A stretch of DNA of 64,000 bases from Episyrphus balteatus (GCF_945859705.1 NC_079134.1:16967545-17031544); one strand, 5' to 3'; counted from the stretch's first letter, positions 24,327 through 35,437 are shown. Translations and numbers: made by a program. The notes: a model not told the origin generated them from the letters alone.

Positions 24327-24691
24327 CAGTTGCATCGGATCGTGAATACCCCTAATGTTAATTGGGCTCTAGTGATAACACACGGAGAAAAATGAATCTA
24401 GTATTTTATACTCCACATGACTAGTAAGGAAATTAAAGTAAAAAGCCCTAGATTTTAAGTAAAATTTACCTTACGTATTGAACATTTCTTGGCTCCGTAA
24501 AGTAATTTTTACAAGAAAATTATGGTGAACAAAATAAAGTAGTATATACCTTACGAGTAGCAATATTTTCTTTACGTAGAGTAAAATAAACCTTCATCCA
24601 AAAAAGTGTATGACTCTTTTCACTTTAAGATTCTAGTAAAACATATTTTACAAATTTAACTATTCTATGAATAAGTTTTACCTTACACTAA

Positions 24692-24901
24692 GGGCCAGTT
24701 GTACAAACGTGGATCAGCCTTGGGTCAGGAATTTAACCCACCGATTTCGGCGGATTAGCTGCGGGTCAATTTCGGTTCAAGCAAGCATTTGGCTATCTTT
24801 ACATATGTGAACCTTGCACCAGTGCTAAACTCGAACCTTACCACCGATTTCAGAAGATAAAAGTTGCAGAACCACGGATTAAATATTTGTACAACTGGGC
24901 C
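24692..24901. mobile_element. 210-bp PIF/Harbinger-like MITE, TAA target duplication
   Basis: The ends GGGCCAGTTGTACAA and TTGTACAACTGGGCC are near-perfect inverted repeats flanked by TAA on both sides (24689-24691 and 24902-24904). A 3-bp TAA/TTA duplication and G-rich termini are the signature of PIF/Harbinger-type elements. It is non-coding. Confidence 0.8.
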
Positions 24902-24960
24902 TAAGGTAATAATATTACCTAATTCTAGGAATTTTCCCCTATACATAGTAATAACTCTTA

Positions 24961-25098
24961 GACCCGTTTGCTGAATCGAAACTTAAGCATTTAAGTTCTA
25001 CATAAATCCTTATGTGACAGTTTACGCAGAGGAAAAAGTAGGGAATAAGAGTTTATGTTCAACATAAATTATTTAAGTTTCGATTCAGCAAATGGCCC
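24961..25098. mobile_element. 138-bp MITE with TTA target duplication
   Basis: The ends GACCCGTTTGCTGAATCGAA and TTCGATTCAGCAAATGGCCC form about 26-bp imperfect TIRs. TTA lies immediately outside both ends (24958-24960 and 25099-25101). It is non-coding and PIF/Harbinger-like. Confidence 0.8.
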
Positions 25099-25411
25099 TT
25101 AATTACTGTCATTGAAAGGTCTGCCATTTTGTCTTCCATGTGTTTTGGAAATTTTTTTTTTGCAAAGCTTTTAGGTGTCCGGGTGCGGAATAATTAATAA
25201 AGAAATAAAATCTAAAAAATTCTTTTCTCATTTGTGTTTATCTTTTGAAAGTGAAATGTTTTCATTACTTTTTGTGTTCTTTTATGCGTTGTTATTGGCT
25301 CCGTAATTATTACGGATAGCAAGTTTTTTTTTCTTGTGTTAGAATAATATATGTATCCATATATGCATTAACATCATTCAATCTAATTAATTCATGAAGA
25401 ATTAGAAAAAA

Positions 25412-25716
25412 ATTGGATCAAATAAAGTCAATTCCATTTTTTATTGATGATATTTTCCTAAATAAAATTGTTTGTTTGCACCTTACAAAAATTATAATAA
25501 ACTAGGTAATTTATGTAATTATTGAAAAACATAACAGGGTCATACGAAACTTACTTCTAAATAGCTTTGAGGATTATAAGTACGTGTTACATAGTTATGT
25601 TTTTCAATAATTACAAAAATCACCTTTTTTATTTTAATTTTTGTAAGATAAATGCATACAATTTTATTTAGAAAAATGTCATCAATAAAAATGCAATTGA
25701 CTTTATTTGATCCAAT
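25412..25716. repeat. 305-bp fold-back segment inside the composite element
   Basis: ATTGGATCAAATAAAGTCAA on the left is matched by TTGACTTTATTTGATCCAAT on the right. A second pair, TAATTATTGAAAAACATAAC and GTTATGTTTTTCAATAATTA, lies closer to the centre. It is non-coding. Confidence 0.7.
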
Positions 25717-26376
25717 CTGTAACTAAATTATATACCTTGCATAGAGAAGTTCAATTTACTTTAAAAATCAGTATTTTCAGCCTTATAGTAAGGTAAAATA
25801 TGTACCTAACTTTCTAGTAATTTCTATTAGAAATTCATACAAAAAAAGGCTTTACTGTAAAGTTAATCATAAGCTATAAATTTACTAGAAAAGTAAGGTA
25901 AATTCCATTTTATTGGGGAGTCATCCCTATTTAAACTTTACATTAAAGTTAAATATACCAGAAATAAGGTGGTTCATACCTTATTTTTTCTCCGTGCAGG
26001 CTTTAGGCAATTAAAAACATTTCTGCAACTATTTGTCAAGGCATTCATAACAAAATTGTAGCTGTGAAATGTCATCTAAGAATTATGATTTGTCAGTTTT
26101 GTCTTTGACAGATTAGGAAATTTCCCTTTTGCACTAAGAAGTGTAGTTGTGGCCTTAAAGAGTAGCATTCTGTTTCAACCTTTATTTTGTGTCCGTTTAT
26201 CCTATACAAGAACCACCTTTCTATCGTTTGCTTTGCCATCTACATGCGAAAATAAAAAAAAAAAACAATTTTTATTATTTTTTTTTTACACATTTATTTT
26301 GTTTATAAAAGTATTGCCATTTAATTAAATGAAGTTTATATAAAATAGAATAGTTTTATTTTACAATTATCAACTT

Positions 26377-27174
26377 ATGTTTAAAGTTAAACGTCCCATT
26401 AAAATTTCTAACCCCCAAAAACAAACAAACACCATGAATTTCCGCGCAGACGATCCCGGTGCCGTGCAATATGGTAACTTCATCAATTACTATCAATTCC
26501 ACTCGGCCCAAGACCGAATAGCTTTACTTCCAAATGATGTATGGCTACCAAAGACCCACGACACACATTCTAATGAATCACCTTACCTCCTCCTCGATGT
26601 TGGTTGCAATGCTGGAGATGTCACTCAATTACTCCTAAATTACCTCACAAATCATCTAAACAAAAAAGTAGAAATCCTAGCAATAGATATTGATCCAACT
26701 CTAATCAAAAGAGCGAAGGAAAACAACAATGCTCCTCAAAATATCAATTTTGCTTGTGTCGACATAATGCAAACTGACTTGTCAGAAATCAAGAACTTTC
26801 TCAAAGCTCGAAATGCCACCAAATTCGATGCTGTTTGTTGTTTTTCAATTACCATGTGGATTCATTTGAATCATGGCGACAGTGGGTTACAGGATTTTCT
26901 CAAAAAATGCTCACACTTTGCCCAACTTCTGATAGTTGAACCCCAACCTTGGAAATGTTATCGAACTGCTGTTCGTCGAATGCGTAGATCAGCACAAGAA
27001 ACATTTCCAAACTTTGGACAATTAAAATGGACAATAAACATCGAAGAAGACATAAGGCAGTATCTAGAAAACCATCTCAACCTCCAGATGATCCATGAAA
27101 CACTGCCAACCAAATGGATGCGAAGGATATGGTTCTACCGACACAAAGAGGCGGGGAACTCCAATTTGGTTTAA
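26377..27174 (+). CDS. RNA 5'-monophosphate methyltransferase, BCDIN3D family
   Basis: A single uninterrupted 265-codon frame. It has the class I SAM-dependent methyltransferase motifs: motif I LLLDVGCNAG (71-80), the acidic strand LAIDID (101-106) and ACVDI (126-130). The Bin3-family block FSITMWIHLNHGDSG (156-170) and the EPQPWKCY signature (188-195) follow. By homology the enzyme methylates the 5'-monophosphate of small RNAs; human BCDIN3D acts on cytoplasmic tRNA-His and has been reported on pre-miRNA. Two starts are possible. ATG 26377 is first, but ATG 26434 (residue 20) has a better context (ACACCATGA) and would give 246 residues, starting just before the conserved DPGAVQYGNFINYY. No intron is present and no nearby gene shares the strand. 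It lies between two transposon-rich tracts. CG1239 is the likely D. melanogaster counterpart. Confidence 0.9.
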   Translation: MFKVKRPIKISNPQKQTNTMNFRADDPGAVQYGNFINYYQFHSAQDRIALLPNDVWLPKTHDTHSNESPYLLLDVGCNAGDVTQLLLNYLTNHLNKKVEILAIDIDPTLIKRAKENNNAPQNINFACVDIMQTDLSEIKNFLKARNATKFDAVCCFSITMWIHLNHGDSGLQDFLKKCSHFAQLLIVEPQPWKCYRTAVRRMRRSAQETFPNFGQLKWTINIEEDIRQYLENHLNLQMIHETLPTKWMRRIWFYRHKEAGNSNLV

Positions 27175-27377
27175 CTTTCAATTTCAATTTTATTATCGTT
27201 TGCCTACTTTACAATGTAAGATATAATCTTATAAGCTATTGAGAAGCTCTTATTACAAATATAAAGATAATACATAATACTTAAAAAAAAATTCAAAAGT
27301 AAATTAAATTAATTTTAAGTAAACATTAAACATTTTTTAGGTTACTTGTCTGTTCAAGTGTTTTAAGATGATAGATC

Positions 27378-28899
27378 TGGGTCCTATTGCACCAACCACT
27401 TTGCACTTTGCATTTTGCATATTTGCACTTTAACTTTTCAAATTCTGTTGCACCAAACTCCAATTTGCAAAGAGGAAATTATTTTTTTGAAAAGTAAAAC
27501 AAAAATTACTTCTTTGCCAATTTTGTTGCACCAACCACAAATTTGCAAAGCACAAAGTACTTTTCTGAAAAGTGCAAAGTTTTGCCAATATGCAGATGCA
27601 GAGAATTCTTCGATTTCGTTGCACCAACCAAAAAAACTTTGCACTTTCCATATCAAATTCTGCAAAGTTTTGCATTAATATGCAAAGACAAAATTTCATT
27701 TGCGGATGGCCATTTATCATGTAAAGTTCGGGTATATTAAATGATAATTTAAAATGAAATGCTTTGAATGAGTTTTTGAAGATAAAGAGTATTGTAATAG
27801 ATACGTGAGTGATGTAAAATTAAGAATGAATTTTGAAATTAGGAATAATTAACTATTAGGATTATTTAATTATGGTTACTACGTGAAAAGAAGTTGAAGT
27901 GGCATTATTAGAATTTGTTGTGTTCTTTTTACAAATTATTTAGGAACGATTTGTTGTTAGATAATGATAAACTGTCAAACGAATTTTCTTTATTATAACC
28001 GAAAATCATGTTTGTATTCAAAATTAATTTTCTCCCATCATTTACAAAATTCCATTTTAACTTAATTTTTCCGCTGATTAATAAAAGTAATACAAATGTT
28101 TGAATTGTCTTGAAAATCAAACATCTTATTTCTTAGATCAACAACTCACTAAACTCGTATCATGGAAGTGAGTTGGAAAAAGTTACGAATCGTGACTATT
28201 TGACACTTCAACAGGAGTTTAGGGACCATTTCAAATAGTTAGAAATTGTAACTAAACAATAGACCATTTAGTTGGATAATATAAACATAAGTAAACTATG
28301 GTAAAATAAAGAACGCACTTCTGCCCTCTGCTTCATGGCTACAGAGACTCTTCTAGAATTGCCAACCACCTTATTCAAAATTATCCGTCATGCAAAGAAT
28401 GATTGCAATTTAAAGTTAAAATAATGAAATTATATTGATATTACAAATTCTATTATTTTCTTCTCAAAACAACATTACTGCAAAGCAACAGTCTAAGTAA
28501 CTATGAACAACAAAATAACAAGTGATAGAGTAAAGTACAACAAAATTTCAAAAGATATCGTTGTTTAACATTCCGATGACAACAGGGGTGCTATATCACC
28601 GCAGGCTTGATTTTTCTTTCTTTGTTTTTTTTTTTAGATACGATTATTGTTTTTTTTTTTTTTTTTTTTTGTGAATTATCTATTTTCTGATTCTGTTGAA
28701 CCCTATGAAGTGTTATTATTAAAAATATATAATTTTAATTATACCTAAAAGTATTTTTTTTTTTTTAATTTAAATTTTGGAACAACCAAAAATTGCAAAG
28801 TGCAAAGTGGGGAACTTTTAATTTTTGGTGCAACACTTTGCACTTTTACTTTGCAGAAAAGTATTGTTTTGCAAAGTTGCAAAATGCAAAGTGGCCCTG
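27378..28899. mobile_element. Possible 1.5-kb element bounded by clusters of CTTTGCA / TTGCACCAA repeats
   Basis: The left end carries GGGTCCTATTGCACCAACCA and then repeated ACTTTGCACTTTGCATTTTGCA-type and TTGCACCAAC words up to about 27690. The right end (28780-28899) carries the same words inverted (TGCAAAATGCAAAGTGGCCC, TTTGGTGCAACACTTTGCAC). The interior is AT-rich without coding capacity. The dense terminal and subterminal copies suggest a non-autonomous DNA transposon. The exact ends and target duplication are not certain. Confidence 0.5.
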
Positions 28900-29520
28900 G
28901 CCAAAAATTTTTTACTTTTTAAAATTTTCCAGAAAGATTTTTATCGAATTTTATGGATTTGGGCTCAGTTTCTTTCAGGCAACTCTAGTTTTTGAAATAT
29001 ATAATTTTTTAATATTTGGGGGCATGTTCATACTATTTTTTAAGTTTTCATTATTTTGAGCGTTTATTCAAATTTTCCGGAAAAAATTATATTAAACTTA
29101 TTGCATTTGGGGTCAGTTCACATTTATTTTTTTCTAGGAGCTCTTTTTTTAATATTCTAGTTTTTCTTATTTTAAAGTTATGCTTATTTTAACAGTTTAA
29201 CATTTTCCTAAAAAATCTTCTTTCTAGGAGCTTTAATTTTTTTTTTAGATATTTTCATTTTGCACATTTTGGAGGTAATTTAATACTTTTTTTATTTTTT
29301 TTTTAGTTTTTCTTATTACATGCGTTTTTAAAGTTTTGCTGGAAAAATTTATTTCGAATTTAATGTATTTTAGTGACATTTATTCTTCTGATGGTCTAAC
29401 TCACAATTGAAAAAACAGGGCTAAAAAAATGTATAGTAAAAAAAAATTTGTATGCCTTTTTATGTATGAATAATTTATAAACTAGAGCTGCTTTGAAAAA
29501 AACTAATGTTGTTTTCGGAA

Positions 29521-30440
29521 TTAGAACCCTCCATTTAGTGTTGGACAGTGATAATTTTTAATTTCTTTTTTCGTCCTTCGCAGATCTTCGATTCTTCTGA
29601 TATCGCGTGGAAGATTATTCCATGGGCGAACACTATTTATAAAAAACTGACGTTCCGATGTTAAGGATGAGTATCGCAAATGTATGAGTTGATGGGATCT
29701 ATACATCCAGGCTATTTGTATTCTTTCATGCAGATAGTGGCGTTTATGCGTTAGCAAGATATCGGAAAACAGAAATAGGGTACGAAACTCCAGGAAACTG
29801 TTAAATGTCATGTTGAATAGCCTAAATGAAAATGCTGCTTGCTTTCAAAACTGCACGAATTATATATTTTACACCCATAAGTAAGAATTGGCACTATCAA
29901 TGTTTTCACCAGCATAGTTTGAGTTTAGATAGGGTTAAAAGACTGGTGCCCTTATTGCGAGTTTCGATCAATTTTCGATGTCATAAAAGTCGATCGATTC
30001 GATAAATATCTGTTTTGGTATTGTGTATCTTTTTTGACAAAGATATTTGCTATCGAGTCGAAAGCAAAATTATAATCGAAAAAGATCGAATGATAAAACA
30101 AAAAATTTCGTTCACAAAAGAATTTCACCAAGCTAAAATTCATTTTCGATGATCGATTTTCAACCAAAGTCGTCTATCGATAGACAGACGACACAAAGGC
30201 AATAAGGGCCTGAGACGACTTAAGGGATCGTAAAGCACCATATGTTTTACCAATAAATGCATTTATATGATTATCCCATGTTAGACAGCGATTAAAGACA
30301 ATACCCAGATTTGTAGCTGTCTTGGAGTATAGAATTGGAATATTATTTAGTACAATCAAAGGAAAGTAAGATAAATCTAATGGTTCTCGTGAAACGACAA
30401 GATAGTTTGATTTTAAAGGGTTTAATTAATAAGAGGTCAT
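29521..30440 (-). pseudogene. LINE reverse transcriptase C-terminal fragment split by a MITE
   Basis: Minus-strand translation of 30359-30210 reads KTATNLGIVFNRCLTWDNHI and then YGALRSLKSSQ, the post-catalytic region of jockey/CR1-like LINE reverse transcriptases. Beyond the inserted MITE (29948-30209), 29920-29826 continues with LVKTLIVPILTYGC, and 29811-29521 with FFINSVRPWNNLPRDIRRIE, the typical C-terminus. Frames shift between pieces, and the piece at 29.9 kb contains stops, so it is dead. Confidence 0.75.
29948..30209. mobile_element. 262-bp MITE inserted in the LINE fragment
   Basis: GCCCTTATTGC at the left end is inverted as GCAATAAGGGC at the right end. Inside are several GATCGA/TCGATC words (GTTTCGATCAATTTTCGATG against CATTTTCGATGATCGATTTT). 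It splits one LINE reading region in two, which supports the boundaries independently of the TIR. Confidence 0.7.
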
Positions 30441-30717
30441 AACCAATTACATTATTTAGGATATTTTTTATTTGTACAAGATAAATTTTGCCGTTATATA
30501 AATTGTAATCAAACGGGATTCATTATTTTTTTTTTACACAATAATACTTAGACAATAATAAACTAATTAAAGAAAGCCAAAATAATTTGTCGAGATAGAG
30601 TTTGGATTGGGGTTTATTTCGGGGTCCGACGTGAGTTTAGTGCTGGGGGTCACAACGCAAGGGGTCATTTTTTTTTTACTTTTTGAAGAAATAATATTCG
30701 TCATATTGGGCTGGATT

Positions 30718-31789
30718 TCACCCGGCCACCTCCTCACCGGTAAACTCCAATTTAACGTCAGATGGCAGACATTCCACATCGACTTCGTTCTCTTGTGTAT
30801 TCAATCGATTGAGGGTCATCATCATGTCGCCAGACTTTGTCCCAGTCATCAGTCCAGTTGCACTATTGTCCACAACCACCGGCTCCGTTTTCACCTGCTG
30901 CAGTTGTTGAATAGTGACTGTTTGAGGTGACTGATGGGGTTGAGTTTGTATAGTCTGTGGAAGCTGTTGCAATTGCGAACTGACTGTCATTGGCGCCTGT
31001 TGGATGATTACTTGCTGTTGTATGAGTTTTGGTTGTTGGTGAGAAGTCTGCGGTTGTTGTTGGATTTGGACAGGTTGCGCCTGGAGGATGTGTTGGACTT
31101 GGCTGGCTGGGACTTGTTTAGCTGGGATTCCAGCATCTTCGTAGGCTTTCTTTTTCAGTGTCTGACGTATTTGTGATCTGGAATTGGAAGAAAGTGAAAG
31201 TCAGATTGATTTTGTTTAGGTTTTATTCGCCCTCTCGACAAGGAACAGATGAAGAAAACAAAAATATTTGTGTTGTCTGTGGCCTTACACTGTTCGGTTT
31301 TTAATTCGTAAGCTTATTTTGCTTAGATCTTCGGAGAAACGGGTTATCGATGAGTGCAACATTTCGATTTCTTCATCTGTCCATTTGCTCCTGAGCTTGG
31401 TGGATGATGGTTTTGGGGGAGGATGATGATTGGAAGTGAGATTTTTTTTATTAGTTTAGAGTTGTTTTAAAAGATTGAAGGAAACTTACCCTGATGGTGA
31501 GTCAGAACTGGGATGTAATTGCATTGTTAATTCTCCTAGACGATTGAATGCTTGGCCGGCCGCCGTAAATATCTCTCCAACCTGTAAACATGTATCGGGA
31601 AGATGGTTAGTTAGTTTTTTATAGTTTATGTTTGAAAGTTGTAGTTTAAGTGGGAATGTATTGATAGTGGTTGATTAGGAATAGTTGGAAATAGTTTCTC
31701 AGTGAATATTGTAAAGGAATTTAATGGAAAATAATAAAGATTTAAAAAGAAAACAATTAATTTTTACTTACTTTTGTAGCTGAACCCAT
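30718..31789 (-). CDS. BAP18-like SANT-domain chromatin protein
   Basis: Four exons join in frame to 223 residues: 31789-31772, 31581-31490, 31390-31289 and 31177-30718. All three introns (190, 99 and 111 bp) have GT-AG ends, and the stop is TGA at 30720-30718. The N-terminus VGEIFTAAGQAF, then LGELTMQLHP, then a SANT/Myb domain (about 38-83; KWTDEEIEMLHSSI, NRTVSQIRQTLKKKAYEDAG) matches human BAP18 (C17orf49), a subunit found with MLL/COMPASS and NURF-type complexes that reads H3K4me3 regions. The C-terminal half is Gln-rich with VKTEP, a likely sumoylation-type site, and ends acidic (EVDVECLPSDVKLEF). It is longer than the human protein because of this Gln-rich tail. It probably acts in nuclear chromatin regulation. 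An AATAAA lies about 100 bp downstream (30618-30613, minus). Confidence 0.85.
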
Positions 31790-32085
31790 TGTTTTGGTTG
31801 TATATTTTTTATATTCTGTAGTAGCGAAAGGCGGGTATTTTTTTTTGCTGTCAAATTTTTTTTAGATGACAGTTTGGGATATTTTTTTTTTTTTTGTTGA
31901 CAGTTGTGGAAGAGGGACATTTTTTGTGGAATGTAATTTTGACAGGGGTTTGTGTATTAGATAAGTGTGTTTAGAAAATGGATTTCTATTAAGGTGTATA
32001 CAGAATGGTGATTGATTTGGATCTGAAATCCAAGATGTTTTCCAAAATAGAATAGATATTCACTCTACTTTAAAGGTACATATTT

Positions 32086-32467
32086 GGTGTGTTTTTTATT
32101 ACCACCAATCTTAACTGGACAAAAAAAAAAACGCAGTCGGGGCTAAGCAATTTACATGTTAAATGCAACAACACTTTAGCCCCTTGGGCTTAGTTGTTTA
32201 GCCCGGAGAATTCTCTGGGCTTAACTTTTTCAACAGATTTAAATCTGTGCTACCAAATAAACTTGTTCGTAAATTGTTTAGAATTTGTTTAAAAACATCA
32301 AAACTGATGTTTGGAATGACAATTATTATTTTAAATATTTATTTAATAGTTAGTTAAACTTTTTTTTTCAAAAACACACAAGAAAACCCAAAAGCGAAAA
32401 ATATGACAACTTTATATTTTTTTTTTCGGAACATTTAGTTAAGCCCGGTGGTAATAAAAAACACACC
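32086..32467. mobile_element. 382-bp MITE with 21-bp perfect TIRs
   Basis: GGTGTGTTTTTTATTACCAC at 32086 is inverted at 32448-32467. The interior has several GGGCTTA/TAAGCCC words (32140-32230 and 32440). A lone end, CGTGTGTTTTTTATTA, recurs at 32559. It is non-coding. Confidence 0.75.
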
Positions 32468-32710
32468 TATTATTAGGTATCACTTCGAAATAATTTTCAG
32501 AATTGAGATTTTTGTGAGATCAAAAACTAATTTCAGAAAAAGAAGACACAAAGAAATTACGTGTGTTTTTTATTAGGGGTATTTATGAAACCGCGTAAAC
32601 GTGCTAAAATGGTTAATGTGGTAAACGCCCAAGTAACAATTTTACTTGCATAAGGTCCATTTTCTTCGATTCGGCAAGCTATAGTTTGTATACGTTAAGT
32701 TTAAGGCTTA

Positions 32711-32940
32711 AGGCTTAACTACATACACCACTTTTTGAAAAAGTACAAAAGTGAAAATATTTTTTTTCTGGCTAGCGCAATTGTTTTGTGAAAAAGAGTA
32801 TACAAATTGTTTTTTAGACCAAAAAATAAGCTTTCTGCATCATTAGTTTTAATTTTCCAGCCCGAAAAACTACACAAAAATGCATTTGAAAATTTTCACT
32901 TTTGTACTTTTTCACTTTTTGAGCCAATGTAGTTATACCT
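32711..32940. mobile_element. 230-bp MITE with TTA target duplication
   Basis: The imperfect arms AGGCTTAACTACATACACCA and its inverted partner (…TGTAGTTATACCT) continue inwards as AAAAAGTACAAAAGTGAAAA and its complement. TTA flanks both ends (32708-32710 and 32941-32943). It is non-coding. Confidence 0.7.
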
Positions 32941-33151
32941 TTACTTACGCAAATCATGGAAAAAAAGGAGGTCTCCTTAAGGCTACCTGGAAGTGTTTAG
33001 AAGAAGCCTTGTAAATGTAAGTTAAAGAAGACCTTTATAAGACCTGTTTGAACCGTTCTAAAGAAGTCTTCTATTTTCAAGTGACAGAAGGCTTTCATAA
33101 GACCTGTTTCAAGAGGTTCTTGTAAGTATGCAATGTTTTCATCTCTCAAGT

Positions 33152-33239
33152 CCCGACAAACAATTTTGGTTCTATAAAGCTTTACAGATACAATTATTGC
33201 TTCTGTAAAGCATTATAGAAGCAAAATTGTTAGTAGGGG
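33152..33239. mobile_element. 88-bp mini hairpin element between TATGCAATGTTTT repeats
   Basis: CAATTTTGGTTCTATAAAGC and its near-complement GCATTATAGAAGCAAAATTG form a hairpin, with CTTTACAG/CTGTAAAG at the tip and CCC/GGGG at the ends. Copies of TATGCAATGTTT lie on each side (33127 and 33240) and again at 33284. Confidence 0.6.
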
Positions 33240-33375
33240 TATGCAATGTTTTTCACCAATAAGTATGCAAAGCTTTTATCCTGCAGATATGCAATGTTTG
33301 TAACGCTTTAGAAAAAAAAATTGCATTTTTATGTGATTTTTCAATTAGCTCCCTTTTTTCCACTCATCTTTAATA

Positions 33376-33455
33376 TTCGAGCATGGGTCTACTGGTAAGG
33401 TGCTGGCTTGGTATGCAAAGGTACGTGGGATCGGTTCGGATTAAAATAAAATTCT
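33376..33455 (+). repeat. tRNA-like sequence, possible SINE head or tRNA pseudogene
   Basis: GGGTCTACTGGTAAGGTGCTGGCTTGG resembles a tRNA D-arm and A-box region. About 30 bp later GGATCGGTTCGGATT resembles a B box (GGTTCGANNCC), followed by an A-rich tail. The fold is too degenerate for a working tRNA. A tRNA-derived SINE is plausible but unproven. Confidence 0.35.
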
Positions 33456-34446
33456 TCTCATTTCAGAACAACAGAAAAGCATTGAAAAAAGAAGAATAAA
33501 CAAAATAGAAAAAATTAAAAGAAAAAAATAAAATTCAATTAAATTTTTTTTTATTCATAAATTCAACATCTTATAACAACTTCCATAAGGCCTTATTATA
33601 ACATCCAATGCAAATCATAGTTTCCTTAGCGAAGCTATAACTTCCCTAAAATGTTTCATTGTTTTGTAAAAAGGCCTGCATAAGGTTGTTTTACGCTGTT
33701 CGTCACAAGCTATTAGCTTGTGAATTGCCTGTGGAGGAAGGTCTTGAGGAAATTCGGTAATGTGCGCCAAAATCATTTGCATAAGACTTGTCCTTCTTCT
33801 TACACAAGTCAAAAAATAGTTTGTATTGAACCTTATACAAGTTAAATTGTTACTTGGGAATATTGTGTGGAAAAGTTTGCCATCTGAATATCTAGTAAAT
33901 GTGGAAAACTTTTGATGTTTAATTTTGATGGTAAAATAAACAAAGTTGAAATTTTCTAACAAAATCTAACAAAAACAAATACCTACAACGATTTTTTTTG
34001 ACACAACAACCAAAGTTAACTTTATTTAATAAAAGAACGGGCTACTTAAATGTTCAAAGGCATGTTAAGAAAAAACAACTTAGCAAAAAAAAAAATTGAA
34101 CCCTAAATTAATTTAAGATATACAGCTGTTTGAATTTTTACTTTCGATAAAGGTTTAGGCCAAGTTTAGGATATTTTGGATATGACCAAAATGGAAGTAA
34201 GTTGTTTTTCTTAAAAACATTACTAACGATTTTGATTAAATAAAAAGTAGGTATATGTTGTGGCATATGTGGCAAACAAGGTCGTTCTTTTGAAATAAAA
34301 AGAAAAATATTTTTTTGGTCCATTACAAATTTCAGATTTCAATGAAAACGTTTTAGTAACTTAAATGTTAAAATTACGAAAAATTGTCGAAACGAAATTT
34401 TTGGACTTTTAAACCAAATTTTATATTATTTTTTTTTTAAACCTTA

Positions 34447-34700
34447 CAGCTCTTTTCTGGCTTACCTTACTGATACCTCACAAGACACAAGAACCTTACA
34501 AGGTGAGGACAAGTCAATTTTTGTGAGGCTATATTTTGCTACAAACTTCTTACTTACAATTGTCAAATTTTTGAGTTATGACCTGCTTCAGAGCAGATCA
34601 CAAATTCGTAAGTTTTTGTGATACGAAAGCCTCGCAAAATCAAAATTCAGCTCACCTTCTGAGATTCTTGTGATTTGTGAGGTTTGCCAGAATAGGGCTG
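34447..34700. mobile_element. 254-bp MITE with TTA target duplication
   Basis: The ends CAGCTCTTTTCTGGCTTACC and its imperfect inverse (…TTGCCAGAATAGGGCTG) continue inwards as CCTCACAAGACACAAGAACC and its near-complement, then AAGGTGAG/CTCACCTT. TTA lies directly outside both ends (34444-34446 and 34701-34703). It is non-coding. Confidence 0.75.
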
Positions 34701-35308
34701 TTAAATTTCCTTAAAAATTCTTTTATGAATTTTATGAACTGCTTAAGGATGATTTTTTTCACGTAGAAGTCTGTTTAAAAATTTGTTTTCATTTCCTCGC
34801 TGTGGTCATGGTCATATACATCATGTATCACAAGAATACCAAACCTATCTAGAAAAAAAAAACACATTATTTAGCAACAAATTAAATTTATTTTTATTTC
34901 AGTGAATTTTTTGTTCAGTTATTTTTTGTCCATCAAATTACGGTTTACATAATAATAATAATTAATAATAATAATAATAATTATCAATAATTTCTTACCT
35001 TAATCATTAATTTTAATTACTTTTTTTTCCTTACACTTCCTTAATGTCAAAATTTTATTTTTTTTTAGTTATTTTTATCTTTCCATTATTTTCCAAATTT
35101 AAATATCCATAAAATGTTTTTTATTTTTAATTTATTTTTTTGTCGGTAATATAATCATACATTCAAATTGATAATAAAAGTTAAGAAAATTTATATTTTT
35201 TTATTTTTCATCTTCACTTTATGTTTTTTTTTAAAACAAAAAATATAATAAATTTATTTTATAATATTACTGTTATATTTGTCTTGATGTTTGTTTTATT
35301 TGTTTAAG

Positions 35309-35437
35309 AGCCAATTTTTCAATACTCAGATAAACCTCAGTTAGAGCTTATTCCTAGGAATAAAAGTTTTTTTTATATTGACATTTGGCAGTTTTTATTC
35401 TTCTGATAGTCTAACTGACGATTGAAAAATCAGGGCT
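35309..35437. mobile_element. About 129-bp TIR element near the distal end of the chinmo downstream tract
   Basis: AGCCAATTTTTCAATACTCA at the left and its imperfect inverse ending GAAAAATCAGGGCT at the right form TIRs of about 30 bp. A half copy (CTTCTGATGGTCTAACTCAC … CAGGGCT) lies at 29383-29423. It is non-coding. Confidence 0.55.

Larger units (their letters stand above)
24381..25996. mobile_element. Composite TIR element with nested insertions (CACGGAGAAAAA ends)
   Basis: CACGGAGAAAAA at 24381-24392 is perfectly inverted as TTTTTCTCCGTG at 25985-25996. Inside the ends, recurring GTAAGGTAAA and TTTACCTTAC motifs are seen on both sides. Two short MITEs (24692-24901 and 24961-25098) and a fold-back segment (25412-25716) sit within. 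No target duplication is obvious next to the outer ends, so the outer element is less certain than the inner ones. Confidence 0.55.
31790..34446. other. Region upstream of the BAP18-like gene; MITE cluster, no gene seen
   Basis: The first 100-200 bp presumably hold the BAP18-like 5' UTR and promoter, but no TATA box or initiator is convincing. The rest is occupied by the MITEs listed separately, a diverged direct repeat at 33015-33120 (CATAAGACCTGTTTCAAG type), and AT-rich filler. Confidence 0.5.

Noticed and set aside
34957..34985. AAT trinucleotide run
   Set aside because: Ordinary microsatellite in AT-rich DNA, no further significance seen.
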